Shown: in pieces, positions 1-11,154 of the stretch
Position numbering within the stretch: the stretch's first letter is position 1
Layout: the number at the start of each line of letters is the position of its first letter
Position numbers and translations under genes: made by a program
The notes under the pieces: model-generated
Database searches by the model: none
What the model saw: only the letters and a program-made list of their open reading frames with translations
What the model was told of the DNA's origin: nothing
From: Coniochaeta sp. PMI_546
Lineage: Eukaryota > Ascomycota > Sordariomycetes > Coniochaetales > Coniochaetaceae
Reading direction: 5' to 3'
Length of the DNA: 64,000 bases
Assembly (NCBI GenBank): GCA_021432605.1
Contig: MU271144.1
Location: 1,546,606-1,610,605 of the forward strand

Positions 1-145
1 TTCCCTCTCGTCCTAGACATCCGTCCTCAAACTTGCATCTTCATCTCATCACATCTCATCTACCTTTCCAAGCTCTGCAAGCGTAAACTGGAACCCACCA
101 TCCTATTCGAGGATATCTCTCACCGAACTTGTCAAATACAAAAGA

Positions 146-588
146 ATGGGCGGTCTATGCAGTAAACAAGAAGGCGACCCCTTCGCCCAGCCAGGACGCC
201 GTCTAGACTCCGCCCCTCCGCCCCGCGCATCAGCACCAACAGCGTCCGTACCCAGCGGCGCAAAGCCGAAAATAGGTGGACCGCCCCGGACCCTCGGCGG
301 CGGAGGAGGGGGAGGGTCGTCATCAGACGCCGATGACGCTAGACGGAGAGCTGCGGCGGCAGCCGAGGTGAGTGGACATACCGCACCGGAGCTTCTCCAA
401 GGTCGGCGATGCTAAAGTTCCGACAACCGTAGGCTCGTGCGCAAGGGGCATCTAAAGGGGGCAAACTGTCAGCACAGCTCCAGGCGCAGAAGAAGCAGAC
501 GCGGAACGATACCCTAAAGGAAGCCAGCGAGACGGAGAGGAGGAGACGAGATCAGGACGCTACTGCTGAGGCTATTGCGCACAACTAG
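146..588 (+). CDS. Small N-lipidated protein, SVIP-like (110 aa, two exons)
   Basis: Exons 146-367 and 478-588 are joined through a GTGAGT donor at 368 and a CACAG acceptor ending at 477. The CAG six bases earlier would give an early stop, so this acceptor is chosen. The protein begins MGGLCSK, a strong signal for N-myristoylation at Gly2 and palmitoylation at Cys5. A Pro/Ala/Gly-rich middle (about residues 15-60) with a seven-Gly run follows, then a charged helical tail (about 66-110) beginning ARRRAAAAAELQAQ and ending in EAIAHN. Human SVIP, a small p97/VCP inhibitor at the ER, is also lipidated at its N-terminus and carries an RX5AAX2R p97-binding helix. Here the equivalent stretch reads RX5AAX2Q, so the resemblance is partial. 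A role as a membrane-tethered p97/Cdc48 partner is inference. Gene structure is fairly secure, function weak. Confidence 0.72.
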
Positions 589-958
589 TGAGAGGACAAA
601 GATGGGAGGTAGACGTCCTGATGGAGTTGTCCATCGTTGAGAGCAAAGGTATGAAATGCGTGGACTGGCAGATAGGGTGCCATGCAGTCAGTCATACTTT
701 TCTAACATATGCGATGGTCGAACTTGGAATTTACGAGGGTAACGATACATTGGAATTAGCAGGAAAGCGTGTTCTGTTATCGAATTACTATTCCCCCCCC
801 CCCCCCCCCCAAGATTCGTGTGCTAATGTGCTCTGTAATACGAATACATTTGCGTCTGCGATTCCCCAAGAAACCCATGCGTCTTGTGCCATTCCAAGAC
901 CGTCGTAGCCATAGCATGTACACAACAAACGGCAAGTCATAACACACAGACATAACGT
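589..958. other. Intergenic region between convergent genes
   Basis: This 370-base stretch separates the 3' ends of the small lipidated protein gene and the Prp5 gene. It holds an uninterrupted run of 18 C at 793-810 and no other structure I can support. The short plus-strand reading frame across it (588-908) has no recognisable protein features. Confidence 0.6.
793..810. repeat. Homopolymer C18 tract
   Basis: Eighteen consecutive C bases follow TT in the intergenic region. Such tracts are length-unstable in replication and sequencing, so the exact count may be unreliable. Confidence 0.9.
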
Positions 959-3900
959 CTAAGTAATCGTATATCTGCCGCTCGCAGGAGCACGGCTCTC
1001 GGCATCCGCAGCAGCGATCGTTCCTTCCTTAAGGAGACGCGTCATTTCCGCCAGGGCGTTGCCAACGGCCACCTCCGTGTCGCCTTCGATGAGGATGTAA
1101 AGCTTGGGCTCCGCGCCTGGTGGTGGTTCCTTACCAGCTGGATAGTAGTTGCCTTTGGTCGTAATAGACGTACCCGTCGCTTCCAAGATCTTTGCGACGT
1201 TCGTCCGGTTTGTAACAGCCCATCTAGCTTTCTGTGGGAAGTCATTGATCTCCAGGGTTGCGTGGAAAGCACCGGCATCAGGGCCTTTGTTGTCGATCGA
1301 CTGGCCGGGACGAAGTTGTCCAGCTCTCGCCAGACGTGCGTTAATCTCGCTGATCGCCGACGCAGCCTTGTCAAGAGCGCCAGCGCCACCGGCCTTCCCG
1401 GCAGTGACGGCGCTGGCCTTGATCGGCGGCATATTGACGGGGGCCTTGACATCGTCTTCGGCCTTGGCGGCATCCCGAGATTGAATGGCAGAAGCCGCCG
1501 ACTGTATCGCGGTGACTGCCTTCTTCTTCTTCTCCTCCTCCTTGGGATCGTCCTCCTTGACATCATCCTCTTCTCCTTCTGTCTTGTGCGACTTGCGCTC
1601 TCTGAGGCGAGCAGCCTCGCGTTCCTTGTCAAGCTTCTCAAGACCCTTGCCGCCGAAACCGCTGCTGTCTTTGGCCTTTCCTTCCTTGACCTTCTTTTTG
1701 TGCGCCTTGCTCATTTCGAGAAGGCGCTCCGGAACTGGCTGTCCACTCTGCTCCAAAGCTTTGGCGATACCCACAGCACAGTCCTCCTGTTCTGGTGTAA
1801 CAAAGGTAACTGCTGTGCCTGTGTTTCCAGCACGACCGGTACGGCCGGCTCTGTGAACATAATCCTCGAGATGGTTCGGGGCATCGTAGTTGATCACCAG
1901 TTTGAGCTGCTTAACATCCAGACCACGAGCAGCAACTGACGTTGCGATTAGGATAGGACATATCCCGGCCTTGAAATCTGAGATGGTGGAATCTCGGTCA
2001 CTCTGATCTTTCCCGCCGTGGAGGGACATGCACCCGTAGCCTCTCCGAAGCAGTTCCCTAAGGAGGTCATCTGCCTTTTCTTGTCGCTCGACGAAAATAA
2101 GAGCTCTGACATCGTCATCGTCCTTGTAGAGTTCGCCGAGAAGCTCGAGAGTCCGGACAAATTTATCCTTCTCTTCTCGTATTTCGACAATTTGAGTGAT
2201 TTCAGGAGCGACCACGCTTCTGCCTCCGACAGTAATCTCGACTGGATCTCGTAGAACCTTTTTGGTCAGAGAGTCAATGATACGAGGCATCGTGGCCGAA
2301 AAGAGGATCGTTTGTCGATCTGGGCGCACGTTGGCAAAGATCTTCATGACCTGGGGTTCAAACCCCATGTCGAACATGCGGTCAGCCTCGTCCAGAACCA
2401 AGAAAGAAGCGCGCTTGAGGTTGGTCACGCGGCCTTGGTTCGCGGCCAGGAGGTCAATCATCCGTCCGGGGGTAGCCACCACGATCTCGGCCCCACGTTT
2501 CAACTCAGCGATCTGATCTTTGATCGGAGCTCCACCGTATGCAGCTACAGCCCGTAGGCCGAGTATCTTGAGAAACGGCTTACAATCGCGGTGTATTTGC
2601 ACAGCGAGCTCACGTGTTGGAGTCATGATCAAAGCGATGGGTCCATCTGTATCCCTGACCGGCTCTTGGTCCTTGATATGGCGGAACATGGGAAGAAGGA
2701 AGGCCATAGTCTTTCCTGACCCGGTTTTCGCGACACCGACGACATCGCGACCCGACATTATGATGGGCAGGGCCTGCATCTGAATGGGGGTGGGCTTTTC
2801 ATAGCCGAGCTTCTCGATCGTGTCGAGAATGGGTCGGGTTAAGCCGCAATGCGACCATTTCTGCACCGGCTTGGGAACGTTCTTGCCGGACACCTTGATA
2901 CCGTCGAGTTCGAGTCGGAGGTCATTCGTTTCTTCCTCAGTCAAATGGCTGAGTTCGTAGGGTTCCACCCAAAAATTCTTCCTGATCGGATTCAGCTCAA
3001 TTTTGCTGTAGTCGATGGTAGGGATGTCCTTCTTCTTGCGGTTCTTGGCCATGGCCAGAATAGACGTGGGATCAGTGCCATCAGCCTCGAACCCGTAGTC
3101 GTCATCATCGAAGTATGTCTCCGGTTCTTGCACTGGCTTTGCGTTTGCTGCAGAGGACTTTGACTTAGCCACCGACCCGGAATCGTCACCAAGACCCGCC
3201 ATGAAAGCGTCTAGAGGATCAACCTCGTCTTCATCAACCTCCATGTTTTCGGGCTCAGGTGCAGCTGCGGCCTTATCTTCAGACTCGGTTTTGACCGGCT
3301 CCTCATCGGTCTGCATCGCCATACTTTGTTGTAGCATTCGCTCTTCACGACGCTCGTGAGCAGCTCGTGCCGCCGCCGCCGCTTCTTCCTCCGTTCCTGC
3401 GTTGAAGTCGTCAACGTCATCCCCTTCGTCCTCTTCCTCTTGTTCGAGATCCGGTGCACCATTGGATTCTTCAAGCGCCATGTCCGGTAGTTTCAGTAGC
3501 TTTCTCTTTGTTGTCTCTTCGTCGTCCAGATCGAGCTTGCGTTTCGATGCCAACTTATCGCCATCCGCCGCAGCTTTGCTAAACCCGAAACCGCTTATGG
3601 CCCTCTTCTCGGGCAACGCAGAGGCCTTTGATGAGTTGTTGAATGCAGCGGGTTTGATACCAGCCGGCTGCCCCTTGATTTCGCCTAATCTGGTAGGAGA
3701 ATGACTCCTTGCTGACGACTTGGCCTTAGCGATAGCTTTTGGATCAAACTTGCCAGCATAAGGAAGGGGAGATGCGGCGGACTGCGGCGTACGGGCACCC
3801 TCTTGGGCAGGGCTGGCTACAGAAGGCGAAGTAGTCCCAGGTGTACCCGTAGCTTTCTGGTCCATTTCAGCCAGGAGCTTCCTGGTCGTGAGGGGATCTG

Positions 3901-4672
3901 CTTCTTTTTCCTTGGCTTCCTTCGCAGCGTGCTTCTCCTTCCAAGCTTGCAGTTTTCGAAGGCGTTCGGCCTTGCGCTCGGCCTCCTTATCAGCCTCTGA
4001 TTGAGTTTGAGGTGGCGTAGACTTAGCTGGCTGTAGAAGATTGTTAGCGAAAGTGTTCCCGTGTCCAACAGTGATAGGACTGCGTACCTCTGGTCCCTTG
4101 TTACTTAGACCGTTGGCAGAGTTCTGCGCAGGCCTCCGTGAATCACTACCCCTGCTGCGCGGACGAGAGTCAGTAGTTCCGTCTCGGTGATCTCTGTTCT
4201 TCTCACGGGAGTCGTCTATCCGGGCACCACGATGGTCACGTTCTCCATCTCGGCTCCTCTGCCTGCGACGGTCTGGCGAGCGAGGTTTGTCTCCGCCTCG
4301 ACCCCTCGATCGTGAACGCCGACGATCACGATTGCCACCACCATCTCGACGTGATCCATAGTAACCATCATTACGACGGTCTAAGGACCTATCTCGTCTT
4401 CGGTATCCATCGTGATCACGGCCTCGGTCGCGAGTGTCGCGTGCTCCGTCTCGGTATCGGCGCTGAGAGTCATGGATGTCAGAGCGGAGGGACGAATGAT
4501 TATGGACAGATGACCCTCTTACATCTGCAGGGCTACGAGAGCGACTTAGCCGGCCATGAGTTCGGTGGTCGTCGCGTCGGCTGCGATCATATAGGTCATC
4601 ATCTTTGCGATGCTTCCTTGCGGAGCGGCTTCCTGCTGGAGATGGTGAGCGAGTGTCCCCCCGCGGAGCCAT
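959..4672 (-). CDS. prp5: DEAD-box RNA helicase Prp5 (pre-mRNA splicing), 1237 aa
   Basis: Single-exon gene. Prp5 is the ATPase that remodels U2 snRNP and supports branch-site selection during prespliceosome assembly in the nucleus. The N-terminal third is an Arg/Ser/Asp-rich, RS-like tail (about residues 1-200) followed by acidic low-complexity segments and a DPLDAFM motif near 490, typical of the Prp5/DDX46 group. The helicase core shows the Q-motif ([10 protein letters not shown]), AKTGSGKT near 645, PTRELA, DEAD near 759, SAT near 792 and HRAGRTGR near 938. The C-terminal about 100 residues ([14 protein letters not shown] to the end) match the conserved Prp5/DDX46 C-terminal region. The start at 4672 gives [12 protein letters not shown] and the full RS tail. 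It diverges from the HMG-box gene across about 650 bases. Confidence 0.95.
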   Translation of the reverse strand: MAPRGDTRSPSPAGSRSARKHRKDDDLYDRSRRDDHRTHGRLSRSRSPADVRGSSVHNHSSLRSDIHDSQRRYRDGARDTRDRGRDHDGYRRRDRSLDRRNDGYYGSRRDGGGNRDRRRSRSRGRGGDKPRSPDRRRQRSRDGERDHRGARIDDSREKNRDHRDGTTDSRPRSRGSDSRRPAQNSANGLSNKGPEVRSPITVGHGNTFANNLLQPAKSTPPQTQSEADKEAERKAERLRKLQAWKEKHAAKEAKEKEADPLTTRKLLAEMDQKATGTPGTTSPSVASPAQEGARTPQSAASPLPYAGKFDPKAIAKAKSSARSHSPTRLGEIKGQPAGIKPAAFNNSSKASALPEKRAISGFGFSKAAADGDKLASKRKLDLDDEETTKRKLLKLPDMALEESNGAPDLEQEEEDEGDDVDDFNAGTEEEAAAAARAAHERREERMLQQSMAMQTDEEPVKTESEDKAAAAPEPENMEVDEDEVDPLDAFMAGLGDDSGSVAKSKSSAANAKPVQEPETYFDDDDYGFEADGTDPTSILAMAKNRKKKDIPTIDYSKIELNPIRKNFWVEPYELSHLTEEETNDLRLELDGIKVSGKNVPKPVQKWSHCGLTRPILDTIEKLGYEKPTPIQMQALPIIMSGRDVVGVAKTGSGKTMAFLLPMFRHIKDQEPVRDTDGPIALIMTPTRELAVQIHRDCKPFLKILGLRAVAAYGGAPIKDQIAELKRGAEIVVATPGRMIDLLAANQGRVTNLKRASFLVLDEADRMFDMGFEPQVMKIFANVRPDRQTILFSATMPRIIDSLTKKVLRDPVEITVGGRSVVAPEITQIVEIREEKDKFVRTLELLGELYKDDDDVRALIFVERQEKADDLLRELLRRGYGCMSLHGGKDQSDRDSTISDFKAGICPILIATSVAARGLDVKQLKLVINYDAPNHLEDYVHRAGRTGRAGNTGTAVTFVTPEQEDCAVGIAKALEQSGQPVPERLLEMSKAHKKKVKEGKAKDSSGFGGKGLEKLDKEREAARLRERKSHKTEGEEDDVKEDDPKEEEKKKKAVTAIQSAASAIQSRDAAKAEDDVKAPVNMPPIKASAVTAGKAGGAGALDKAASAISEINARLARAGQLRPGQSIDNKGPDAGAFHATLEINDFPQKARWAVTNRTNVAKILEATGTSITTKGNYYPAGKEPPPGAEPKLYILIEGDTEVAVGNALAEMTRLLKEGTIAAADAESRAPASGRYTIT

Positions 4673-5319
4673 TTCGTTGTAGTATGATGGCTCAGCAACT
4701 CAGTTCGTGTAGTGAGAAGTACTCTTTGATCAAGGACTCGGGAGCGCTATCAAGAAGATCAGGAATGACGATGAGCAAAGATAATCCTTCGAGACAGGCT
4801 CGTGTGTGCGCTTAAAGGTAGCTGAGCCAAGTACCGCAGCAGGAGGCAACGGCACCGTGGATCGCAGGGAAGCTCAATGAACTAGTGGTCGCGTCGATGA
4901 CGCCGAAGGTGAACATGAAGCGGCTGAGGAGGGGAGTAGTGGTTGATGTTGTGTCACTCAACCGCCTTCGATGAAGTTCTGGTCCAACTTTTGGCCAGCT
5001 GGTCCGTGCTTATCGTGCTCAAAGTACTAAGTACACAGGTACATGTGCTTGCAGTGAGATACCTAGCCTCATATTGGGCCTGGTCCGTGCTCTGCTCCTG
5101 TTCATCATTGTGGACCCTGGAACTCGAAACGCAGGAGGCTGGGGCTCGTTTGGGGCATTGGGGCATAGCAACAAGGGAGAGCTTCATGCGCGCTCGGCTC
5201 CAATTCCAGCTTCAATTTGACCACCATTGAGCTCTTGCAATCCACAACAGCCACCCGACAACACTCTCAAATCCGTCCCCGAGCTCATTGAACTATAGCG
5301 AACTGTGCTGCGAAGGAAA
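4673..5319. promoter_or_regulatory. Shared divergent promoter region (prp5 / mitochondrial HMG gene)
   Basis: The 647 bases between the two divergent start codons must carry both promoters and leaders. I recognise no specific factor site with confidence. The short frames here look random. Confidence 0.5.
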
Positions 5320-6388
5320 ATGTGGAATTCAGTCAGGTCCACGGCTACACGACAGCTACGCTTGAGCCGTGCTGCCAAGGTCAACACCGGCCTCTCCGTG
5401 ACCTCACGTGTCGCAAGTCGCCCAGCGAGCTTCATCATCCCAACCTCATATCGTCTCGTCATCTCTAGCAGGAGCTTCTCCGACACAAGCGATCAACTAG
5501 CTGCAAAGGCGGCAGCGAAGCCAGCGGCCAGGAAGTCGAGGACGACAGCTACGAAGAAGAAGCCAGCGGCGAAGAAGACGACCGCTAAGAAGGCGACTGC
5601 GACGAAGAAAACCAGAAAGACCGCCGCCAAGAAGGCTGCGCCGAAGAAGCGTGTTAAGAAGGTCCTGGATCCCGAGGCGAAGCGGAAGGTTGAGGTCCGC
5701 GAGCTCAAGAAGACTGCTCTGCTCCACGAGCCCAAGCGGTTGCCGGACAAGGCATGGCTCGTCTACGTCGCGCAAAATATGAAGAACGTCACTCCTGAAG
5801 CCCTTGGAGACACCATCAAGGGGCTTGCGACGGATTACAACTCTCTCTCGACGTCTGATAAAGCAGTATGTTTCGGTCCCCGTTGGCGGAGTTGGCCGAG
5901 TCTAGTGCTAACGTGATGCGCAGCGTCTGGAAATCACGGCAAACGAAAACAAACTCGCCAACGATGCGGCTTACAAGGCCTGGGTTGAGAGCCACTCTCC
6001 AGTGGAGATTGACGCTGCCAATCGTGCCCGCCAGCGGCTGCGACGCATATCACCTGCGCACAAGAGGAAGGGGGACATCAAAGACGACCGCCTACCCAAA
6101 CGTGCGGCATCTGCCTATGCTTTGTACACAGTGTCGAAATGGAAGTCCGGTGAACTTGCTGGAGAGTCGTTCAAGGATGCGGCGTCGAGCATTGCAAGCC
6201 AGTGGAAGTCGTTGAGCGCGGCTGAGAAGAAGGTATGACACTGCATATACGTGGATACCGTCGTATCAGCATAACTAACAGTGCAAACACAGGAATTCGA
6301 GGACACAGCCGCAGCAGACGCGGCACGGTACGCAAAGGATGTCAAGTCTGTACTCAACCGCGAGGTTCGCAGCAGCCCGTCGCCATGA
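5320..6388 (+). CDS. Mitochondrial HMG-box DNA-packaging protein (Abf2/TFAM type), 316 aa
   Basis: Three exons: 5320-5865, 5924-6232 and 6293-6388. The introns have GTATGT and GTATGA donors and CAG ends, with a clear CTAAC branch site in the first. Residues 1-20 (MWNSVRSTATRQLRLSRAAK) form a basic amphipathic mitochondrial presequence. Residues about 65-120 are a Lys/Ala-rich histone-H1-like segment with AAKK-type repeats. Two HMG boxes follow, at about 140-205 (WLVYVAQ onward) and about 237-310 (LPKRAASAYALYTV onward). By family, such proteins bend and compact mitochondrial DNA in nucleoids. The ATG at 5320 is chosen because it starts the presequence. The H1-like insert is longer than in yeast Abf2. 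Localisation is inferred from composition. Confidence 0.88.
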
Positions 6389-6784
6389 GCGGCCCTGCGT
6401 TGATTTCTGCAGTCTCCTTGTATGTATTATATCCGTCGCTGGTCCTCCTTTCTTGGTTCTGAGCTGGATACCTCTCTTGAGATTTGTAATGGCCTATCAT
6501 GGAGTCTGGGAGGTAGACTTACCTTAAAGGTTTACTTTTAAAGTCGGCTATCCTATGCGCAGTGCAAGAGGTCTGAGCTTCAGTGCCACCATTTTCCTTC
6601 AGTACTGGGTAACGGATTGTCACAGTCATCTTGTATGTTCGAATCAGAAGGCCTGAGGTCCATCGGTCACATTATCCGTATCAATCTGATCGTTATGAAT
6701 GCTCGTTATGCCAGAAAGTGTAAATACAAACGGGTATCCTAACACCCATGCCAGTCTCCCAAACGCCGGTCATGTTATTCAAAG
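6389..6784. other. Intergenic region between convergent genes
   Basis: This 396-base stretch holds the 3' flanks of the HMG-box gene and the orphan gene on the minus strand. I see no further gene, repeat or RNA signal in it. Confidence 0.55.
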
Positions 6785-8260
6785 TCATTGTCCATATTTT
6801 GGCGCCATTGTTATCAACGCCTCGCCGTCTCCGCCTACCCAAATCGTCGCAGTGTAGTTCAGGTGCCGCCTGCTTGCTAGGTAGAGCAGCAGATGCATGT
6901 GTCCAACCACACAACCCCAACAGTACAGCCGGATCCAAGTAAAGTCGTTGTCTCTGCGACACCACACACCCCATCCAGCGACCCCATTCCCGATGTAATT
7001 AGTGAGAAAAGCCCAGGTGTCCTGCTTCACACTATCTGGCCACGCCGAGCAATCCACAGCCCAGTGCCCGCGCTCAAATGGCCGCAGTCCTCGTACCTGG
7101 TGCTTCGGCTGAAACCGCTTGTTGATATCGAGGTCACCGGCCAATTTCTCAAGGCCCCTGGTCACCACATGCCTGACGTCCAAGTCTTCGCATGACACGG
7201 TGGGATTTGGTGAGTGTATCTCGAGGCCATCCAAGCTCTGGTGAACCCTTTGTCTCCGAAACAACTGGCTTGTCTTCACCTGAGTCTGCCGCGGACCAAT
7301 GTCGCTGCTACTCCTAGAAAGTGCGTTTGTAGCCAACCCAGTGAATACACGCTTTTGCCTTTTCAAAGGCGGAAGTGGTTCCGAGTCGGCTCGCGACGGA
7401 GGCTCGAGATCTGCTGTAGAAGCCGGGAATGAAGCCGCAATGACCGTGTCTGTTTCAGTAGAAGGTATGACACCCTGGACACCCGAGCGTGGTGCATCTT
7501 CTGCAGGAATAGCACGCGATGTTTGCTGGCTACAAGTGGGAGTAGAGACCGCGGCAACCTCCGATGTAGCGTTGGACAAATCTGGCGGCGCGCTCCGTTT
7601 CCTGATAGAAGGCAATGGAGTTTGTGGTATAACCAGAGATGACGAAGCGACATTATTAGGAGGTTGCGGTGGCACTGCGAAGGCTCTCCCTGCTGTTGGC
7701 AATTGCAGAGATGTCGTGACCTCCCGGGTCGTCGGTGAGGACACCGGTTCAGTTGGCACCGACTGTGTGGCGTTTGACTCGCTACTGTCAAAGCCTTGTA
7801 GATAGTGCTCAAGAATCCTGGTCGGAGAACAATATCTGGCAATGCTGATGTTGTTGTCGGGGTTTGAGTCCTGAACGACGCTTGGTGGTGCCCGCCACGA
7901 GGATTGCGACTCATCACTTTCTCCCGCATTGCTTGTCGGAGCCCTTTGCAGGCCAGGAGAGTTCAAATTGTGTGCCACGCTACCAAATGACAATATCGGG
8001 GAGGGAACTGGGTCCGATTCCGGCCTTAGGACAGGTGGTTGTGGTGGAGGTGGTGGTGGTGGTGGTGGTGGTATTGACGGCAGGTCCCTGGTGTCCTCAA
8101 CATGTGCCGTGCTGTGTGTAAAGGAGCCTACAGTGGTCCTTGCAACGGGCTCAAACGATAGATAAGCGGTCGCCAAAGTCCGGTAGCTTGCATCGTCGGT
8201 AGCCTTACTAGGGGCAGTTATATGAACTAGAATCTCTGTTTCTGGCTTTCTGCTGCTCAT
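6785..8260 (-). CDS. Conserved fungal protein of unknown function with Pro-rich tract and C-terminal W/C-rich domain, 491 aa
   Basis: Single-exon gene starting MSSRKPETEILVHITAPSK. The N-terminal region begins with a short ordered segment (residues 1-45). A run of 10 prolines follows near residue 65, then a long Ser/Thr/Pro-rich disordered part. The C-terminal about 120 residues are dense in conserved-looking aromatic and Cys residues (RPFERGHWAVDCSAWP, WAFLTNYIGNGVAGWGVWC, RLYCWG, GHMHLLLYLASRR). I recall similar C-terminal domains in other Pezizomycotina hypothetical proteins but know no function. The composition suggests an intracellular protein. There is no signal peptide, and the hydrophobic part of the tail is too broken up to be a clear membrane segment. 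Confidence 0.8.
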   Translation of the reverse strand: MSSRKPETEILVHITAPSKATDDASYRTLATAYLSFEPVARTTVGSFTHSTAHVEDTRDLPSIPPPPPPPPPPQPPVLRPESDPVPSPILSFGSVAHNLNSPGLQRAPTSNAGESDESQSSWRAPPSVVQDSNPDNNISIARYCSPTRILEHYLQGFDSSESNATQSVPTEPVSSPTTREVTTSLQLPTAGRAFAVPPQPPNNVASSSLVIPQTPLPSIRKRSAPPDLSNATSEVAAVSTPTCSQQTSRAIPAEDAPRSGVQGVIPSTETDTVIAASFPASTADLEPPSRADSEPLPPLKRQKRVFTGLATNALSRSSSDIGPRQTQVKTSQLFRRQRVHQSLDGLEIHSPNPTVSCEDLDVRHVVTRGLEKLAGDLDINKRFQPKHQVRGLRPFERGHWAVDCSAWPDSVKQDTWAFLTNYIGNGVAGWGVWCRRDNDFTWIRLYCWGCVVGHMHLLLYLASRRHLNYTATIWVGGDGEALITMAPKYGQ

Positions 8261-10397
8261 GGCGCCTTGAGGTGAGAGCTCCCAGCCATGTGACTGGAGC
8301 TTTTGATGGCAGTTTGCTGGTGGAAGATGAGATCCATATGATCGAAGTTAGAACTTTGAAGATATATATAAGGCAAAGAGCATATTCGGTGAAGGTTATA
8401 GGAGTGAAGTGAATAGAATATTGAGGAAGTTGCGAATGTTTATAGCTCAAAGTGCTTCACTGAAGCCGCGGAATTGTGGTGATGGTTTGGCAAACGGGCA
8501 AACAGTGAATGTGGGGCTCCAAGAAAGTTGCTTGCCGGCACTTTCGACATGATAGCATACAAGCTGTAGTTCACAAAAACTTCCAGCGTTGTTGAAAACA
8601 CCGACATGCTATAGTCTTATGTCTACCATACATATTATCTCCGCTAGACAGGATTGCTTCTCGATATAATGTACCATATATTCTACTCCCTTCAGCTCTG
8701 CATGGAGCGAAACAACGACGGGTAGCGTCTGCATCTCCAAGACCACATGGGGTATGTATTACTTTCAGCAGGCGGCATAGGCATGAGCCATGCAGCGGGA
8801 CTCTGAAAAACATGTTGAGATATAGGTCAGACGCAGCTGAGGCTATCAAAGTCTATCTTGGCTTGCCGGTCTTTTGGGCTCGGGAAATACCAGGTAAGGT
8901 TCATCTCACAAGCAAAAATGTTGCAAGGAAACAACATCCACATGACAAGCCTACCTGCCGGGAAACACTATCCGCGCAAACCTTGCACAGCAGCTCCAGT
9001 GGAAACACGCGGAGCTTCAACGTGAGATCCTGCACGAGCTGATATACTACCTGAAGCTGACGAGCTGGAGTTTGTACACTTACAACATCCTCAATGTTGA
9101 TGGCCGATGACGTCCAGGATGAAGTCGCGAATAAGCTTAAGGCTAAGATGCACGGCATCTGGAGACTGTATTGTATGCTAAGCCTCTTCCGGAATGGCCG
9201 TCGAGGCTTGGACTGCATGCAGAGGGGCCTTTTGAAAACCTTGCGTCACGTAACACGACCGCCGAGGGGATGCATCACAAGCAGGCTTGGAGCGCATCTC
9301 AGCGACGATGGCGCGGTTTCCCCTTGCAGTTCCGCCATCTTTGGCTCAAGTCCCGGCCACCACAAACCACAATGTGCAACAACTTTCAATCAGATCGTAC
9401 ACTGAGTGGTACAGCTTGCTGACCGGGTGTGCACTTGGGAGCCAGCTTTACTCTCCGTCATTGCATTTCATCGTCCTCGGTTCTTCCTGGGTGCCCTGGT
9501 CTTCCTACACTACAAATGAACCGACGTCAACACGCCTACATTAGGTCCACATGGTCAAGAACTTTTTATGAAACGAGACGGAGATCAGCACCGGACTAGT
9601 ATCCGACGGCGTTGGAGGTGAAATGGTTCGCGACTTTTCATCAGTCATTCCCTTCTTATTAGCCCGCGACTTGTTGCTACGTACCTACCTCGGAACTACC
9701 CTTGGACTTGTGGGTGGGCAGGATACCCTCACCTGCCTCGCTCTGACAGGTACAGAATGTATTTTTGACACTTCGAGCTAATACACTAAACCCGCCCAAC
9801 AATGGCATTTTTCAGGGGTCTTTTTTTCCGGTCCTGGACAAATCACATTGAGCGCTAAGCCCCCGCTCATCCCTCATTTCGATTGTGACTCCATTCTACC
9901 GCCCCCAATGGCCACCAGTCCGTGATGCCAGGCCAGTCAGGCAACGGCGGCAGGGCAGGCAGGCACCATTCCCAGATTTTCGGAGCTTGCAGACGCCACG
10001 GACGCCAGGGACACTAACGGCCCTGACGATGGGGCCAGGGGAAAGTGCGCTGGGCGGGGCTCCGTGGACACTGGAACCTACGTGTACCCTATTTTGTAGT
10101 GTAGGGGGTCGAGAAATGCAGTCGTGTTGGAAATCCGACGCTTTCGTCGACTTCGCCTCACATCTACGTTCTCTCCCCTTCATTCCAGTCCTTCAACCAC
10201 CTTGGGTCTGTCAGTCGTCAGCCGCTTCCGCTCCTTCACATATAGTCGTACTTACCCGCTACGGGCACCATTTCCCTTAGCTGCCATTCTTTTGCAAACC
10301 AACACCCATCTTAACACTTACACTCGCTACGTACCTTGAAGCCAAATATCTGCCTCAATTAAATCAGCATCTCCATATATACAACACTTGATTCAAC
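8261..10397. other. Intergenic region between divergent genes
   Basis: About 2.1 kb between the orphan gene (-) and the GPI-protein gene (+). The last 250 bases before 10398 are rich in C and T, as in leaders of strongly expressed fungal genes, and end with an ATATATA at 10375-10381. Several frames of 80 to 130 codons occur but start at non-ATG codons or lack coding character. No transposon or RNA gene is visible. Confidence 0.5.
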
Positions 10398-11154
10398 ATG
10401 CGCACCGCTATCACCACCGTGATCCTCGCTCTCGCGAGCTCTGTCCTTGCCCAGACTCCCGGCTTCGACGTCATCTCCAAGCCGACCAAGGACGAAGTGA
10501 TCCCGGCGGGCTCGACCTACCTGATTGACTGGGAGCCCAGCACCAACTGGACCGGCCCGGTAACGATCGATGTCCTCGGAGGCCCCAACCAGGGCGGTCT
10601 GCAACCTCTCTCAGTCCTTGCAAGTAAGTAGATGCTGCATGACACCACAGGCCCGGGGGCCGATGCGACACAGCACGACTAACCATTTGTTCGCAGAGGG
10701 CGTTGACAGCGCAGCTGGCCAGTACTCCTGGGCCGTGGACAAGACCCTCGGAACGCTGAACACGTACGGCATCCGCATCACCCTCGAGTCGGATCCCACC
10801 ATCTTCCAGTACTCGTTCCCCTTCGTTATCAAGGCGAGCGCCGACGGTAACTCGTCCTCGTCCTCGAGCAGCGGCAGCACCGAGTCCAGCACCACCTCTC
10901 CCTCTAGCACCTCCAGCGGCGCGGCCGGCACCACCGTGACAACCGTGACAACCCCCACCATAACCTCGGCGCCCACCGGCGGCAACCTCTCCACCACGGG
11001 CACCCCGTCCAAGACCCTTGTCACCACCACCACCACGGGCACCTCCAAGACCAGCCCGACGGGTTCCACCGTCCCCAGCAACCCCGGCGCCATCGTCCGC
11101 GCCAGCTCGGTCGCCCTGTTGGGTGGTTTTGCTCTGGCTTTCTTTGCCTTGTAA
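10398..11154 (+). CDS. Kre9/Knh1-like GPI-anchored wall protein, 227 aa
   Basis: Exons 10398-10623 and 10697-11154 are joined over a GTAAGT donor, a CTAAC branch site and a CGCAG acceptor. Residues 1-18 (MRTAITTVILALASSVLA) are a signal peptide. Residues about 20-130 fit the Kre9/Knh1-type N-terminal beta domain seen in fungal surface proteins (PAGSTYLIDWEPSTNWTGPVTIDV, YSWAVD, YGIRITL). A Ser/Thr-rich stalk with O-glycosylation potential follows (about 137-205). The protein ends in a small-residue cleavage site and hydrophobic tail (VRASSVALLGGFALAFFAL), as in GPI anchoring. The family is linked to beta-1,6-glucan or cell-wall structure. The exact role here is not evident. Confidence 0.88.

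Noticed and set aside
8040-8075. GGT trinucleotide run, considered as a microsatellite
   Set aside because: It encodes the polyproline tract of the orphan gene on the minus strand, so it is part of a coding sequence.
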